DNA from: Candidatus Thalassarchaeum betae | GTDB taxonomy: Archaea; Thermoplasmatota; Poseidoniia; Poseidoniales; Thalassarchaeaceae | DNA length: 64,000 bases | Direction: 5' to 3' | Assembly: GCA_003193925.1 (NCBI GenBank) | Contig: PSPG01000001.1 | Location: 186,001 to 250,000 of the forward strand | The notes under the pieces: generated by a model | Told to the model about the DNA's origin: nothing | Seen by the model: only the letters and a program-made list of their open reading frames with translations | Databases searched by the model: none | Made by a program: the position numbers and the translations under genes | In this document: positions 18,400 through 27,543 of the stretch, in pieces | How positions within the stretch are numbered: the first letter of the stretch is position 1 | Layout: every line of letters starts with the position of its first letter

Positions 18400-19059
18400 G
18401 TGTCTAAGATCGTTCCAATCAAGGTGCAGAAGGCCGAGGCCGAGAAACTGGCCGCTGCCGTCTCGCAGATGGCCGGCGTCGAGGCCGAGGTGGTCGAGCG
18501 GGTCAATGGGACGCATCCTCGCCCCGTCGTGGTCGGGAACAGCTCCCCTGAGAGTTGGAGGGCACTCGCTGAGATGCTCCACTCAGAGCACGGCGTCGAC
18601 CACTGCTCGATGGTCACCGGCATCCACTGGCCAGAGGGAGACGCGGACAAGAAGTGGGAGGTCATCTACCACCTGATGAGAATCGCGGTCAGAGACCCAC
18701 CAATCGAGGATGGCTTAGTCCGGCCAATCATCGTCGACCCCTCGAAGGTGAAGGGGGCGAGCACGCCTCTGGAGCTGGAGTTCCACGTTCACCTGCCTGA
18801 CACGAGGACTCCTTCGGTCGACTCGGTACAGGACATCTGGGTCGGAGCAGACTGGAACGAGAAGGAGACCTGGGACCTCGTCGGGATAGACTTCGACGGA
18901 CATCAGGGCATGAGACGAGTCCTGCTGCCGCATGAGACCCCGAAGGGCTACCATCCGCTACAGAAGCAGCATCACCTGCGTTACCACGGCTTCGAGGAGA
19001 TGTACGACGATTCCCAAGGATTCATGCGCAAGCCCGCTGATGCTGGCAGGATCAAGTGA
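18400..19059 (+). CDS. nuoC: complex I subunit C (NuoC, 30 kDa)
   Basis: This 219-residue peripheral-arm subunit starts at a GTG preceded by a strong AAGGGGGGG. The family signature is seen as EKETWDLVGIDFDGHQGMRR followed by VLLPHETPKGYHPLQK. The first 90 residues are the typical variable mixed alpha/beta domain. NuoC clamps NuoD and NuoB together and carries no cofactor. It is followed 9 nt later by nuoD; the two are not fused here. Confidence 0.93.
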   Translation: MSKIVPIKVQKAEAEKLAAAVSQMAGVEAEVVERVNGTHPRPVVVGNSSPESWRALAEMLHSEHGVDHCSMVTGIHWPEGDADKKWEVIYHLMRIAVRDPPIEDGLVRPIIVDPSKVKGASTPLELEFHVHLPDTRTPSVDSVQDIWVGADWNEKETWDLVGIDFDGHQGMRRVLLPHETPKGYHPLQKQHHLRYHGFEEMYDDSQGFMRKPADAGRIK

Positions 19060-19068
19060 GGTGACAGA

Positions 19069-20205
19069 ATGGCAGAGATGTGGATATCGATGGGTCCCCA
19101 GCACCCGATGACCCACGGTCTTTGGACGCTCAAAGTCAAGGTCGACGGCGAGACCGTCGTCGACACCGAGCCCGACTTGGGATTCATCCACCGAGGCGTC
19201 GAGAAAATCTGCGAGGCTCGCGATTTCACCCAGATCACGACCTACTGCGACCGGCTCTGCTACGCCAGCGCCAACACCTGGTCCCATTCCTACATCTACG
19301 CGACCGAGGACCTGCTCGAAGTAGAGGTACCAGAGCGAGCAGAGTACATCCGACTGGTCGCCATCGAACTGCAGCGTATCGCGAGCCACCTGATGTGGCT
19401 CGGAGCCTACGGACCCGACACCGGCAACCTGAGCATCATGGTGTGGTGCCTGCGAGAGCGCGAGATGATGATGGATCTGCTGCAGGAGCTCGGCGGCTCG
19501 AGGCTGCACTACAACTTTCCACGTGTCGGCGGGGTGAAGCGCGACCTACCGCACGGCTTCGCCCAGCGAGCCCGCGCCAAGGTCAACCTGTTCCTCAATC
19601 GCATCCAGGAGTACGAAGCGCTGTTCGACGAGAGCACCGTCTTCCTCGTTCGCACTCAGGGCGTTGGCTACGCCAAGCCCGAGGAGATGGTGAACCACGG
19701 CGTCACCGGCCCCAACCTGCGAGCCGGTGGCGTGAACTACGACGTGCGCTGGGCCCATCCCTACGGTGTCTACAGCGAACTCGACTGGGAGCCACCGGTC
19801 GAGCGCTCGTCGATCAAGGGCGCCGACTGCTACGACCGCTACAGGGTCAGGGTGGAGGAGATGCGGCAGAGCGCGAACATGGTCTTGCAGGCTTTGGACA
19901 AGATGCCGGGAGGCGCGGACACATACCACGAGCCCGGCGACCCCATGATTCTCGCCAAGGCCCCCAGCCGCGCCCCGGAGGGGACCAGCGGAGCACACCA
20001 CTTCGAGGACAGCCGAGGTGAGTCGATGTTCTATATCGTCGGAGGAGGAGAGAACAGGGGAAAGCATCCCTACAGAGTCTCCATCCGCTCTCCGATGTTC
20101 ATCACGATTCCATACGCAGCGAAGTGCATGATTGGCTACAAGGTGGCCGACATCCCGGCCATCATGGGGTCCTTCGACCCGTGCATCGGGGAGACAGACA
20201 GGTGA
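19069..20205 (+). CDS. nuoD: complex I subunit D (NuoD, 49 kDa)
   Basis: This 378-residue subunit forms the quinone cavity together with NuoB and is related to [NiFe] hydrogenase large subunits. The N-terminal GPQHPMTHG (residues 9-17) contains the His that binds the quinone head group. LGFIHRGVEKICE, TYCDRLCY, ASHLMWLGAYG and the C-terminal FDPCIGETDR are all characteristic. Length is normal. The operon reads nuoC-nuoD-nuoH, so the nuoEFG genes for NADH oxidation are absent. Confidence 0.96.
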   Translation: MAEMWISMGPQHPMTHGLWTLKVKVDGETVVDTEPDLGFIHRGVEKICEARDFTQITTYCDRLCYASANTWSHSYIYATEDLLEVEVPERAEYIRLVAIELQRIASHLMWLGAYGPDTGNLSIMVWCLREREMMMDLLQELGGSRLHYNFPRVGGVKRDLPHGFAQRARAKVNLFLNRIQEYEALFDESTVFLVRTQGVGYAKPEEMVNHGVTGPNLRAGGVNYDVRWAHPYGVYSELDWEPPVERSSIKGADCYDRYRVRVEEMRQSANMVLQALDKMPGGADTYHEPGDPMILAKAPSRAPEGTSGAHHFEDSRGESMFYIVGGGENRGKHPYRVSIRSPMFITIPYAAKCMIGYKVADIPAIMGSFDPCIGETDR

Positions 20206-20214
20206 GGTGATAGC

Positions 20215-21792
20215 GTGGCGAGCAGCGATTGGTTGGATGTGAACGGCTGGTCAGAGTCGTTCTCGAGCTGGTCGATGGACAGCGTCCACGACGCCCTCCC
20301 ATCCGACGATATCGACTTGCAGATGACCATCCCGAGCACTTGGGCTTGGCCAGAGCCCATCACCATCGGCCCGATCTTCAACATGCAGGAAGACTTCGCG
20401 AGCATGCAGCCCGGCTTGGAGGCTTTCATGCATGCCACCATCATGTGCACAGTCGTCTTCACCGTCCTGATGCTGACGATGCTGGCGATCCCCTACATCG
20501 AGAGGAAGTTCATCGGTCGGCTGATGGACAGGCTCGGCGCCACGACCACCCTGAGAAGCCTCTGGGTCGGCGAGAGCGGAGTGACAGCAGGTGAGTGGTG
20601 GAAGCAGCTGCCGTTCGGCATGGGGACCCCCATTGGATGGACCGTCAACCTGCTGAATTCGATTTGGGGCAACAGCCACGAGTTGGAGACGGTCTCTCGG
20701 GTCAACAACCGCAGTTACCACGGTTACTGGTTCCTACTGCCAGGATTCTTCCAGGCGTTCGCCGACTTCCTGAAATTCGCGTCCAAGGAGCACATCGTTC
20801 CAAAGAACGCCGACAAGGTCGTCTTCGAGGTAGCTCCGGTCATCATCATCTCGACCACCATCCTGGTGTTCGCCTTCATCCCGTTCGGACCGCACATCTA
20901 TGCGGCCAACTCCGAACTCTCCCTCATCTTCATGATGGCTATCTTCGGAGTCGCTCCGCTGGGGGTCTTCTTCGCTGGGTGGGCATCCAACAACAAGTAC
21001 GCCCTGATTGGCGGAATGCGCTCCGCTGCCCAACTCACCGCCTACGAGATACCACTGCTCATCACAGTCCTCGGGGTCGCGGTGCTCAGCGGCTCGTTCA
21101 ACATTATCGAGATCGTCGACTTCCAGATGGGCCAGGATGAAGGCAACGTCTGGAACATCTTCCTGTTGCCTCTGGGTGCGGCCCTCTTCCTCATCACCAT
21201 GATCGCCGAGGTCGAGCGCATCCCGTTCGACATGCCCGAGGCCGAGGCCGAGCTCGTCGAGGGCTGGTGGACCGAGTACGGCGGCATCCGCTGGGGTCTG
21301 ATGTTCGCCGCCGAGTACATGCGCTCGTACGCCGCGTGCATCCTCTTCGCGCTCTTCTTCCTCGGTGGCTGGGAGGCACCGTTCCAGCACACGCTCTCCG
21401 GCCTGCCCACAGTGGGTGGCACCTTCGAGGCCGTGTTCGCTGCCACCCCAGGCCTCGTCTGGCTCCTGATCAAGGCTTGGCTGATGTTCGCCGTGTTCGT
21501 CTGGATCCGCGCCTCTCTACACAGGGTGCGCACGGACCAGATACTGGAGTTCGGATGGCGCTGGCTCCTGCCGCTCTCTTTGGTCAACCTCGTAGTAGCA
21601 ATCATACTGCGTCTTGAGTTCTGGACCGGGCAGCCTTGGGAGCTATGGGTCCCGGCCGCGCTCTCGCTGGCCGCGCTCGCACTGTTCGTGATACTCGCGA
21701 TTGACGAGGACGAGGACGCGCTGCAGGCCCAGCGCAGACCGTACAGCACGCAGGCTGTGGTCAAGGCATCGCCAGGGAGCCACAGGGACTAG
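20215..21792 (+). CDS. nuoH: complex I subunit H (NuoH) with N-terminal extension and loop insertion
   Basis: At 525 residues this is well above the usual 320-420. It starts at a GTG after GAGGTGATA. About 80 N-terminal residues precede the first transmembrane helix. After the helix-1 motif IPYIERKFIGRLMDRLGA, the expected GPNxxGPxGLLQPxAD stretch is replaced by about 65 residues rich in Trp and Gly before QAFADFLKFASKEHIVPKNADK resumes the family pattern. AEVERIPFDMPEAEAELVEG, the conserved acidic quinone-channel loop, is intact. NuoH joins the peripheral and membrane arms, so the insertion lies near the quinone entrance. Confidence 0.93.
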   Translation: MASSDWLDVNGWSESFSSWSMDSVHDALPSDDIDLQMTIPSTWAWPEPITIGPIFNMQEDFASMQPGLEAFMHATIMCTVVFTVLMLTMLAIPYIERKFIGRLMDRLGATTTLRSLWVGESGVTAGEWWKQLPFGMGTPIGWTVNLLNSIWGNSHELETVSRVNNRSYHGYWFLLPGFFQAFADFLKFASKEHIVPKNADKVVFEVAPVIIISTTILVFAFIPFGPHIYAANSELSLIFMMAIFGVAPLGVFFAGWASNNKYALIGGMRSAAQLTAYEIPLLITVLGVAVLSGSFNIIEIVDFQMGQDEGNVWNIFLLPLGAALFLITMIAEVERIPFDMPEAEAELVEGWWTEYGGIRWGLMFAAEYMRSYAACILFALFFLGGWEAPFQHTLSGLPTVGGTFEAVFAATPGLVWLLIKAWLMFAVFVWIRASLHRVRTDQILEFGWRWLLPLSLVNLVVAIILRLEFWTGQPWELWVPAALSLAALALFVILAIDEDEDALQAQRRPYSTQAVVKASPGSHRD

Positions 21793-21803
21793 GAGGTGGG
21801 AAG

Positions 21804-22772
21804 ATGAGTTACAAGGCTAACACAGGACACCCGCACGCGACCCCGAACTTCCGCAATCTCCTCATCCGCCCGATGTGGATGACGCTGAAGACCGCGCTCA
21901 GGACAGTCCCCTTCGTCGGCAAGGCGAGATTCCTGAAGAACGACTACCACGGCCAACCCACGGTCATGGTCGACCAGACCACGATGGAAAGGGTCGGACC
22001 GGAGCATCCGAGCGCCGGCCAGAAGTTCGCTCCTGACCGGGAGACCAGCCAGGTCATGCCGTTCATCGAGCGTCCGGTCACGGTGATGTACCCGTACGAG
22101 CGTCTCGAGGACCTCGAGCCATGGCTCTTCGTCCCCGGAAATTACTTCGGTCGAATCGGAATAGTCTGGGAGACGTGCACATCGTGCAAGTTGTGTATCC
22201 GTGCCTGTCCAAACGACTGCCTCCACATGACCACTGAATTGCGCGTCGATGTTCTGGATCTCCCCGATGAGGACGATGAGTGGCACGGCTACGGAAGCGA
22301 ACTCGAGGAAGGCGGCTACGCAGCCAGGGAGAAGGAGGAATACGACGAGATCGCCGTCGGCTTCGACTTGATCAACGCCCACGCCGACGCGCCTCAGCAG
22401 TACGACTTCGCCGAGGTCATCGAGATCTCTGGCGACAAGGCGACTGTGCGGTGGTCCGACGGCTCGGGAATCGAGACCGTTGACTCATCCTCGCTGAAGC
22501 GAGCCGAGCAGGACATAGTCTCTGGGCAGATCGACCTAGGGCGATGCATGTTCTGCGGACTGTGCGCCGAGGCGTGCCCGTTCGAGTCCTTCTTCATGAC
22601 GAACGAGTATGACGGAATGTCGGGGTTCTCTCGCGAGGAGCTCTGGATGGACGCCAGTAGGACCCGCTTGCTCCCCGCGGTGCATCAGGAAAGAGTCGAC
22701 ATGGAACTCGCTAAGCGCGCTGAGAGGGAGGAGAAGAAGCGCTCTAGGAAGGCCGCTAGGGCGGAGGCCTGA
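21804..22772 (+). CDS. nuoI: complex I subunit I (NuoI) with a large insertion between its ferredoxin motifs
   Basis: This 322-residue peripheral-arm ferredoxin carries two [4Fe-4S] clusters. The two motifs are complete: Cys125, 128, 131, 135 (CTSCKLCIRACP) and Cys248, 251, 254, 258 (CMFCGLCAEACP). They are separated by 112 residues, where bacterial NuoI usually has about 30-45. The inserted part is acidic and ends in a small predicted beta segment (EVIEISGDKATVRWSDGSG) resembling an SH3/KOW-like barrel. The last 35 residues are highly charged. The motifs and operon position make the assignment firm; the insertion's function is unknown. Confidence 0.93.
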   Translation: MSYKANTGHPHATPNFRNLLIRPMWMTLKTALRTVPFVGKARFLKNDYHGQPTVMVDQTTMERVGPEHPSAGQKFAPDRETSQVMPFIERPVTVMYPYERLEDLEPWLFVPGNYFGRIGIVWETCTSCKLCIRACPNDCLHMTTELRVDVLDLPDEDDEWHGYGSELEEGGYAAREKEEYDEIAVGFDLINAHADAPQQYDFAEVIEISGDKATVRWSDGSGIETVDSSSLKRAEQDIVSGQIDLGRCMFCGLCAEACPFESFFMTNEYDGMSGFSREELWMDASRTRLLPAVHQERVDMELAKRAEREEKKRSRKAARAEA

Positions 22773-22777
22773 GGCGA

Positions 22778-23047
22778 ATGCAGATCGACTTCGAGGCGCT
22801 GGTGTTCGTCATTCTCGCAGCGACCGCCATAGGCGGCGCGCTGGGATGCGTCTACGCCCGCCGTGTCGCGCGCTCCCTGCTCTGTCTCATGATGACCTTC
22901 TTCGCGGTCGCGGGCGTCTTCGTGATGGCCAGCGCAGAGATGCTAGCCGCGGTCCAGATTCTCGTGTACCTCGGCTCGGTTATGCTCGTCGTCCAGTTCG
23001 GAGTCATGCTCACCCGCAGGCAGATACAGGAGGGTGACATCGAATGA
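22778..23047 (+). CDS. nuoJ: complex I subunit J, N-terminal half (NuoJ1)
   Basis: This 89-residue membrane protein has three helices matching the first half of NuoJ, including the conserved AAVQILVYLGSVMLVVQFGVML segment around the pi-bulge helix. Bacterial NuoJ is about 180 residues in one chain; here the C-terminal half is the next gene, overlapping by ATGA. Split J subunits are known in Fpo complexes and haloarchaea, so this is not a frameshift. Confidence 0.9.
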   Translation: MQIDFEALVFVILAATAIGGALGCVYARRVARSLLCLMMTFFAVAGVFVMASAEMLAAVQILVYLGSVMLVVQFGVMLTRRQIQEGDIE

Positions 23048-23310
23048 GGGCACTATCGGCACTGGCCCGATTTGGAGTATTCGCATTCATCCTCATCCTG
23101 CTCTCCGAGGTCATGTCACACCCGATGTGGGGCTCGAGTGAGACACCCCCATCCACACTCGACTTCGCTGTCGCTCTGTTCAATGAGTGGTCGATGGCGA
23201 TCGTGGTGCTGGGCGTGCTGCTGGCGATGGCCATGATCGGTGCTTCTTACCTCGTGCGCGACGAGCGTTTGGCCAACCTGATTTGGGACTTGGAAGGTGA
23301 TGACCAGTGA
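23044..23310 (+). CDS. nuoJ: complex I subunit J, C-terminal half (NuoJ2)
   Basis: This 88-residue protein has two transmembrane helices (about 6-26 and 49-71), with AIVVLGVLLAMAMIGASYLVRDE matching the last helix of NuoJ. It overlaps nuoJ1 by ATGA at its start and nuoK by GTGA at its end, so all three are translationally coupled. Identification rests mainly on position and on the final helix, since this half is weakly conserved. Confidence 0.85.
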   Translation: MRALSALARFGVFAFILILLSEVMSHPMWGSSETPPSTLDFAVALFNEWSMAIVVLGVLLAMAMIGASYLVRDERLANLIWDLEGDDQ

Positions 23311-23609
23311 TCGAGGCCAGCTGGATAGCCGGCCTCGGCGTCATACTGTTCGGGGTGGGTCTGCTAGGCGCGTTCACTCGCAAGAACGCTATTGTGGTAC
23401 TGATGTGCATCGAGGTGATGCTGAACGCGGCCAACCTCAACTTCGTCGCCGGTGCTGCGCACTACGGCGACGTCAACGGCTGGGTGTTCACGGCTATCGC
23501 AATCGCAATCGCAGCCGCTGAGGTCGCAATCGGGCTCGCCATCCTGTTGTCTCTGTACAGCACGCAGGAGACGATCTCTCTCGACGAGGCGAATATTCTG
23601 AGGAACTAG
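23307..23609 (+). CDS. nuoK: complex I subunit K (NuoK)
   Basis: This 100-residue protein has three helices and is related to MrpC. The two membrane glutamates needed for proton transfer are present in MCIEVMLNAANLNFV and IAAAEVAIGLAI. Length is exactly typical. The GTG start overlaps the nuoJ2 stop, and nuoL begins 8 nt downstream after GGTGGGAGC. Confidence 0.94.
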   Translation: MIEASWIAGLGVILFGVGLLGAFTRKNAIVVLMCIEVMLNAANLNFVAGAAHYGDVNGWVFTAIAIAIAAAEVAIGLAILLSLYSTQETISLDEANILRN

Positions 23610-23617
23610 GTGGGAGC

Positions 23618-25945
23618 ATGAGCGAATCGAAGAACGAGTGGCACCTTCTACTGCCTATCCTGCCGTTCCTAGCTGTCGCACCTTACCTCCGTTCGATCGG
23701 TTGGGAGTCCGTCGATGCCGCCTACCTGATCGTCGTGATCCCGCTGCTGATCTTCCCCCTGATTCTGATTCTGGGACAGATGTTCAACGGCAACGTGACA
23801 TGGAAGCACCGTTACAAGGAGGGAGGTATCTTCGCCCTCGGCGCCCTTGCTCTGTCTCTCAGCATAGCCGTCTGGATACTCTATGACTACCTGGTCGGCT
23901 CAGCTCACTTCGAGTCCGCCTCCGTGGTCGACCCCTTCTCGTGGCTGACCTTCGACGTTCTCGAGCAGAACGGCTCGCAGTGGGAGCTCAGCACCGGCTT
24001 CGCCGACATTGGCGTGGGCGTCTGGATAGACTCAATCAGCTTGATGCTGCTGTTCGTCGCGACCTTCCTGTGCTTCCTGATCTGCTGGTTCAGCCTCGGC
24101 TACATGAACATGGACTCGATCAACGAGGACCGCAACCACCGCTTCTACGGGGAGTTCGTGCTCTTCGGCATCGGCATGTTCGGCATGGTCCTCGCTGACA
24201 ATTTCCTGTGGCTGTTCATCTTCTGGGAGATAATGGGGCTCTGCTCGTATCTCCTCATTGGCTTCTACTTCTGGAAGGAGAGTGCAGCCTACGCCGCCAA
24301 GAAGGCCTTCCTGACTACCCGGGTGGGCGATGTGTTCCTAGTGGTCGGCCTGGTGATTCTCTACGACATCTACGGCTCACTGGAGTTCGCCGTGATCTTC
24401 GACGACCCGTCGACTGGCGTCGGCGGATCGCTCGTCGACTCCGGGGAGCTGTTCTGGGCGCTGATGATGCTCTTCATCGGAGCCGTCGGCAAATCCGCCC
24501 AGTTCCCGCTCCATGTCTGGCTGCCCGACGCGATGGAGGGCCCGACGCCCGTCTCTGCGCTCATACACGCGGCGACGATGGTGAACGCGGGACTCTACCT
24601 CGTCGCTAGGATGGTGCCGTTCGTCGACATCGGCCACGGTGGTGTCGCAGGACTCGAGGACCTCGGCCTGATCATAGCCTGGATAGGCGGTATCACGGCG
24701 TTCATGGCCGCCGCCATCGCCTTCGTCCAGAACGACATCAAGAAAGTCCTTGCCTACTCGACGATGAGCCAACTCGCCTACATCTTCACAGGCTTGGGCG
24801 CAGCACTCTTCCTCCTCAACATCGGCGAGCAGAGCGCCGGCTACTTCGTGCTGGGCGCCTCGATGTTCCATCTGTTCAACCACGCTATGGCCAAGGGGAT
24901 GCTGTTCATGGCGAGCGGCTCGGTAGTCCACGAGCTCCACCACGCCCACGACCACGTCCGCAAGCTCAGCCTCAAGTACAGCGCTCACGAGGGCGAGGAC
25001 CCCTTTGCCTTCGATCCGCTGGACATGCGCAACATGGGCGGCCTGGCCGCAAGGATGCCGGTCACTGCAACAGCGATGATGTTCGGCTCGATGTCGATTA
25101 TCGGCATCCCACTCATCGGCGGCTTCTGGTCCAAGGAAGGAATCATCGCCGAGACTTGGGCCGCCTGCCTGAAAGAAGAGCCGATGATGTTCGTACCCGC
25201 CCTGCTCATCCTCGCGACTGCTGGCATGACGGGTTTCTACATGACGCGGATGTGGCTGATGACCTTCGCCGGCTCGCCCAAGAGCGAGGTGGTCGGGCAC
25301 GTCCACGAAGCGACGCCCTGGATCAAGGAACCGCTGATCATCCTAACTCTCTTCGCTGCCATCGGCGGATTCGCCCTTGCCGTGCTGGGAGCCGTCAACT
25401 TCCTCGGTAGCGAGCATGACCACCTCGGCTTGGCGCACGGCAGCGCTTTGGACGAGGTGATCTACCAGCTCGAGCACGCTTTCCTACCTGAGGACACCAA
25501 CATGCGACTGATCGGCTGGACCACGATACTACTGGCTCTGGTCATCGGACCCGTGATGGCTTCTCGCATCCACGGAGGGAGACTCATCGAGGGAGTCGAA
25601 GCCACGCCCCTGGTAGCCTGGCTGGTGAACCTGTCAAGCCGCCTCGGCTCGCAGGACGTCGACGAACTCGCCAACTCGCAACTCGCCGAAGCCCTGCAGA
25701 GGAGGCTGTACTTCGACGACCTATACGAGATGGTGTTGGCGAAGACCGTGGTTCCGTTCGCTGCATTTGCCGCCTGGTTCGACCAGAACGTCATCGACGG
25801 CGTCATCAAGCAGGTCGAGTCCAATTCGGTCTTCGGCTCGGTCCAGATTCGCAGATTGACCACGGGCAGCGCCCGCGACTACATCCTGATGGCAGCGGTC
25901 GGGATGCTCTCCGTCTTCGCACTGGTATGGGGGGTGAGCGCCTGA
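23618..25945 (+). CDS. nuoL: complex I subunit L (NuoL), antiporter-like
   Basis: This 775-residue subunit is the largest proton-channel subunit, with about 16 helices and the C-terminal lateral helix. The family core GKSAQFPLHVWLPDAMEGPT, then PVSALIHAATMVNAGLYLVAR and the QNDIKKVLAYSTMSQLAYI stretch are present, including the channel Lys and the conserved Glu in FIFWEIMGLCSYLLIG. Family length is 600-700; extra residues lie in the loop after residue 450 and at the C-terminus. It overlaps nuoM by 19 nt. Confidence 0.95.
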   Translation: MSESKNEWHLLLPILPFLAVAPYLRSIGWESVDAAYLIVVIPLLIFPLILILGQMFNGNVTWKHRYKEGGIFALGALALSLSIAVWILYDYLVGSAHFESASVVDPFSWLTFDVLEQNGSQWELSTGFADIGVGVWIDSISLMLLFVATFLCFLICWFSLGYMNMDSINEDRNHRFYGEFVLFGIGMFGMVLADNFLWLFIFWEIMGLCSYLLIGFYFWKESAAYAAKKAFLTTRVGDVFLVVGLVILYDIYGSLEFAVIFDDPSTGVGGSLVDSGELFWALMMLFIGAVGKSAQFPLHVWLPDAMEGPTPVSALIHAATMVNAGLYLVARMVPFVDIGHGGVAGLEDLGLIIAWIGGITAFMAAAIAFVQNDIKKVLAYSTMSQLAYIFTGLGAALFLLNIGEQSAGYFVLGASMFHLFNHAMAKGMLFMASGSVVHELHHAHDHVRKLSLKYSAHEGEDPFAFDPLDMRNMGGLAARMPVTATAMMFGSMSIIGIPLIGGFWSKEGIIAETWAACLKEEPMMFVPALLILATAGMTGFYMTRMWLMTFAGSPKSEVVGHVHEATPWIKEPLIILTLFAAIGGFALAVLGAVNFLGSEHDHLGLAHGSALDEVIYQLEHAFLPEDTNMRLIGWTTILLALVIGPVMASRIHGGRLIEGVEATPLVAWLVNLSSRLGSQDVDELANSQLAEALQRRLYFDDLYEMVLAKTVVPFAAFAAWFDQNVIDGVIKQVESNSVFGSVQIRRLTTGSARDYILMAAVGMLSVFALVWGVSA

Positions 25946-27543
25946 TCGACGACCCCCTGTCTGTACTCACCCTCCTACCTCTGGCCGCTGGTCTGATCTT
26001 GCTGGTCCTGCCTCAGATCCTGCCCAGCCGATCTGCAGGCGGCCTCATGCGCGTTTCCCGCAACATCAGCATGGGCGTGGCGCTTGCCATCGCCGTGCTC
26101 ACCACCATGCTGTTCGTCGGCGAGATCGGCAATATAGACTGGACCAACATCACCCAAGGAGGCTACGTCCTCGAGAACGAGCCCGTGTCCCTCATCCCCT
26201 CGATCGGGGTGACTTGGAAGGTAGGCGCAGACGCACTGTCTTTCCCGATGATCTGGCTCACAGCGGTCCTCATCCCTGTCTCGATGCTGGTCGAGTGGGA
26301 CGCCAAGAGGGGCCACCTCTTCCACCCACTGCTCCTGCTGATGGAAAGCGCGCTCATAGGAGTCTTCGTCGCCCTCGACCTGTTCGTCTTCTTCGTCTTC
26401 TGGGAGCTGACCCTGATTCCGATGTTCCTGCTCATCCTCGTATGGGGTGGGGAGGACCGGCGCTATGCGGCGATGAAGTTCTTCATCTACACATTCACGG
26501 CGAGCGTCTTCATGCTGGTCGGCATCCTCGTCATGTACTTCCACACCGATTCAATCTCCGGCCTCGGCAGCCTGTCAGGGCACCACTTCGACTTGGTTGC
26601 AATGACCGCTCAGGACAATCTGATTCCGAGTGAGGGCCTCAGGCATTTCGTCTGGCTTCTCCTGCTCATCGGCTTCGCCACCAAGATGCCCAGCGTCCCG
26701 TTTCACACTTGGCTGCCTGACGCCCACGTCGAAGCTCCCACAGCAGGCTCTATGCTGCTGGCTGGAGTGATGCTGAAGATGGGCGCCTACGGTTTCCTGC
26801 GAATCGCGGTCACTGTCTTCCCCGAGTCCACGGTGGTGTTCATCCCGCTGCTGATAGTGCTGGGGATGGTGAGTCTGGTCTACGGCGCATGGGTCTGCAT
26901 GGGCCAGACCAACCTCAAGCGCATGGTCGCCTACTCCTCGGTGTCTCACATGGGGCTGATCTTCCTCGGCATCGCCACGATGCAGCCGTTGGGCGTCGCC
27001 GGCGCGCTGTTCATGATGTTCGCTCACGGCATCATCAGCCCGCTTCTGTTCGCGGTGGCTGGCGCCTTCAAGCACCACTACCACACGCTAGAGATCGGCG
27101 CGATGAGGGGCATGGCGCACCACAGTCCGTGGCTTGCGGGACACATGATGTTCGGCTGGATGGCGAGCCTCGGTCTGCCGCTGCTCGCCGGCTTCGTCGC
27201 CGAGGTCACCATCATGATCGCATTCTGGATGTCCTTCGGCTGGCTGGTCCTGCTGCCGGCACTCACTCTCATCGTCACAGCCGCGTACTTCGTGACCTCG
27301 ATGCAGCGTACCATCTTCGAGTCGAACGACCCGCATCAGGGGGTCCTGCCTGACACCCTGCACGGCGAGAATCCCAGTGACATAACCTGGCATGAGAACA
27401 TCGGGATGTTCGTACTCGTCGGCATGATCGCGCTGTTTGGCATCATGCCGTTCATCTTCTGGGACATGATGTCCGACTGGAGTTCCGGCTTCGTGCTCGA
27501 TACGCTGGTGGAAGCGATGCAGTCGCAGGGGTGGAAGCCATGA
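25927..27543 (+). CDS. nuoM: complex I subunit M (NuoM), antiporter-like
   Basis: This 538-residue membrane protein is related to MrpD. It shows VFWELTLIPMFLLI (conserved Glu in helix 5), TKMPSVPFHTWLPDAHVEAP and TAGSMLLAGVMLKMGAYGFLR, plus GQTNLKRMVAYSSVSHMG. The ATG at 25927 lies inside the end of nuoL. Length is close to the usual 490-540. Confidence 0.95.
   Translation: MGGERLIDDPLSVLTLLPLAAGLILLVLPQILPSRSAGGLMRVSRNISMGVALAIAVLTTMLFVGEIGNIDWTNITQGGYVLENEPVSLIPSIGVTWKVGADALSFPMIWLTAVLIPVSMLVEWDAKRGHLFHPLLLLMESALIGVFVALDLFVFFVFWELTLIPMFLLILVWGGEDRRYAAMKFFIYTFTASVFMLVGILVMYFHTDSISGLGSLSGHHFDLVAMTAQDNLIPSEGLRHFVWLLLLIGFATKMPSVPFHTWLPDAHVEAPTAGSMLLAGVMLKMGAYGFLRIAVTVFPESTVVFIPLLIVLGMVSLVYGAWVCMGQTNLKRMVAYSSVSHMGLIFLGIATMQPLGVAGALFMMFAHGIISPLLFAVAGAFKHHYHTLEIGAMRGMAHHSPWLAGHMMFGWMASLGLPLLAGFVAEVTIMIAFWMSFGWLVLLPALTLIVTAAYFVTSMQRTIFESNDPHQGVLPDTLHGENPSDITWHENIGMFVLVGMIALFGIMPFIFWDMMSDWSSGFVLDTLVEAMQSQGWKP

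Noticed and set aside
19080-20021. Arg-rich frame of about 313 codons in nuoD
   Set aside because: Out-of-frame reading of a certain gene, with the Arg/Pro/His-rich composition typical of shadow frames.
22778-23310. nuoJ broken by a frameshift
   Set aside because: Both halves have their own start with ATGA/GTGA coupling, and split J subunits are established in archaea.
24377-25306. Minus-strand frame of about 309 codons inside nuoL
   Set aside because: Fully contained in nuoL; His/Glu/Asp-rich shadow without domains.
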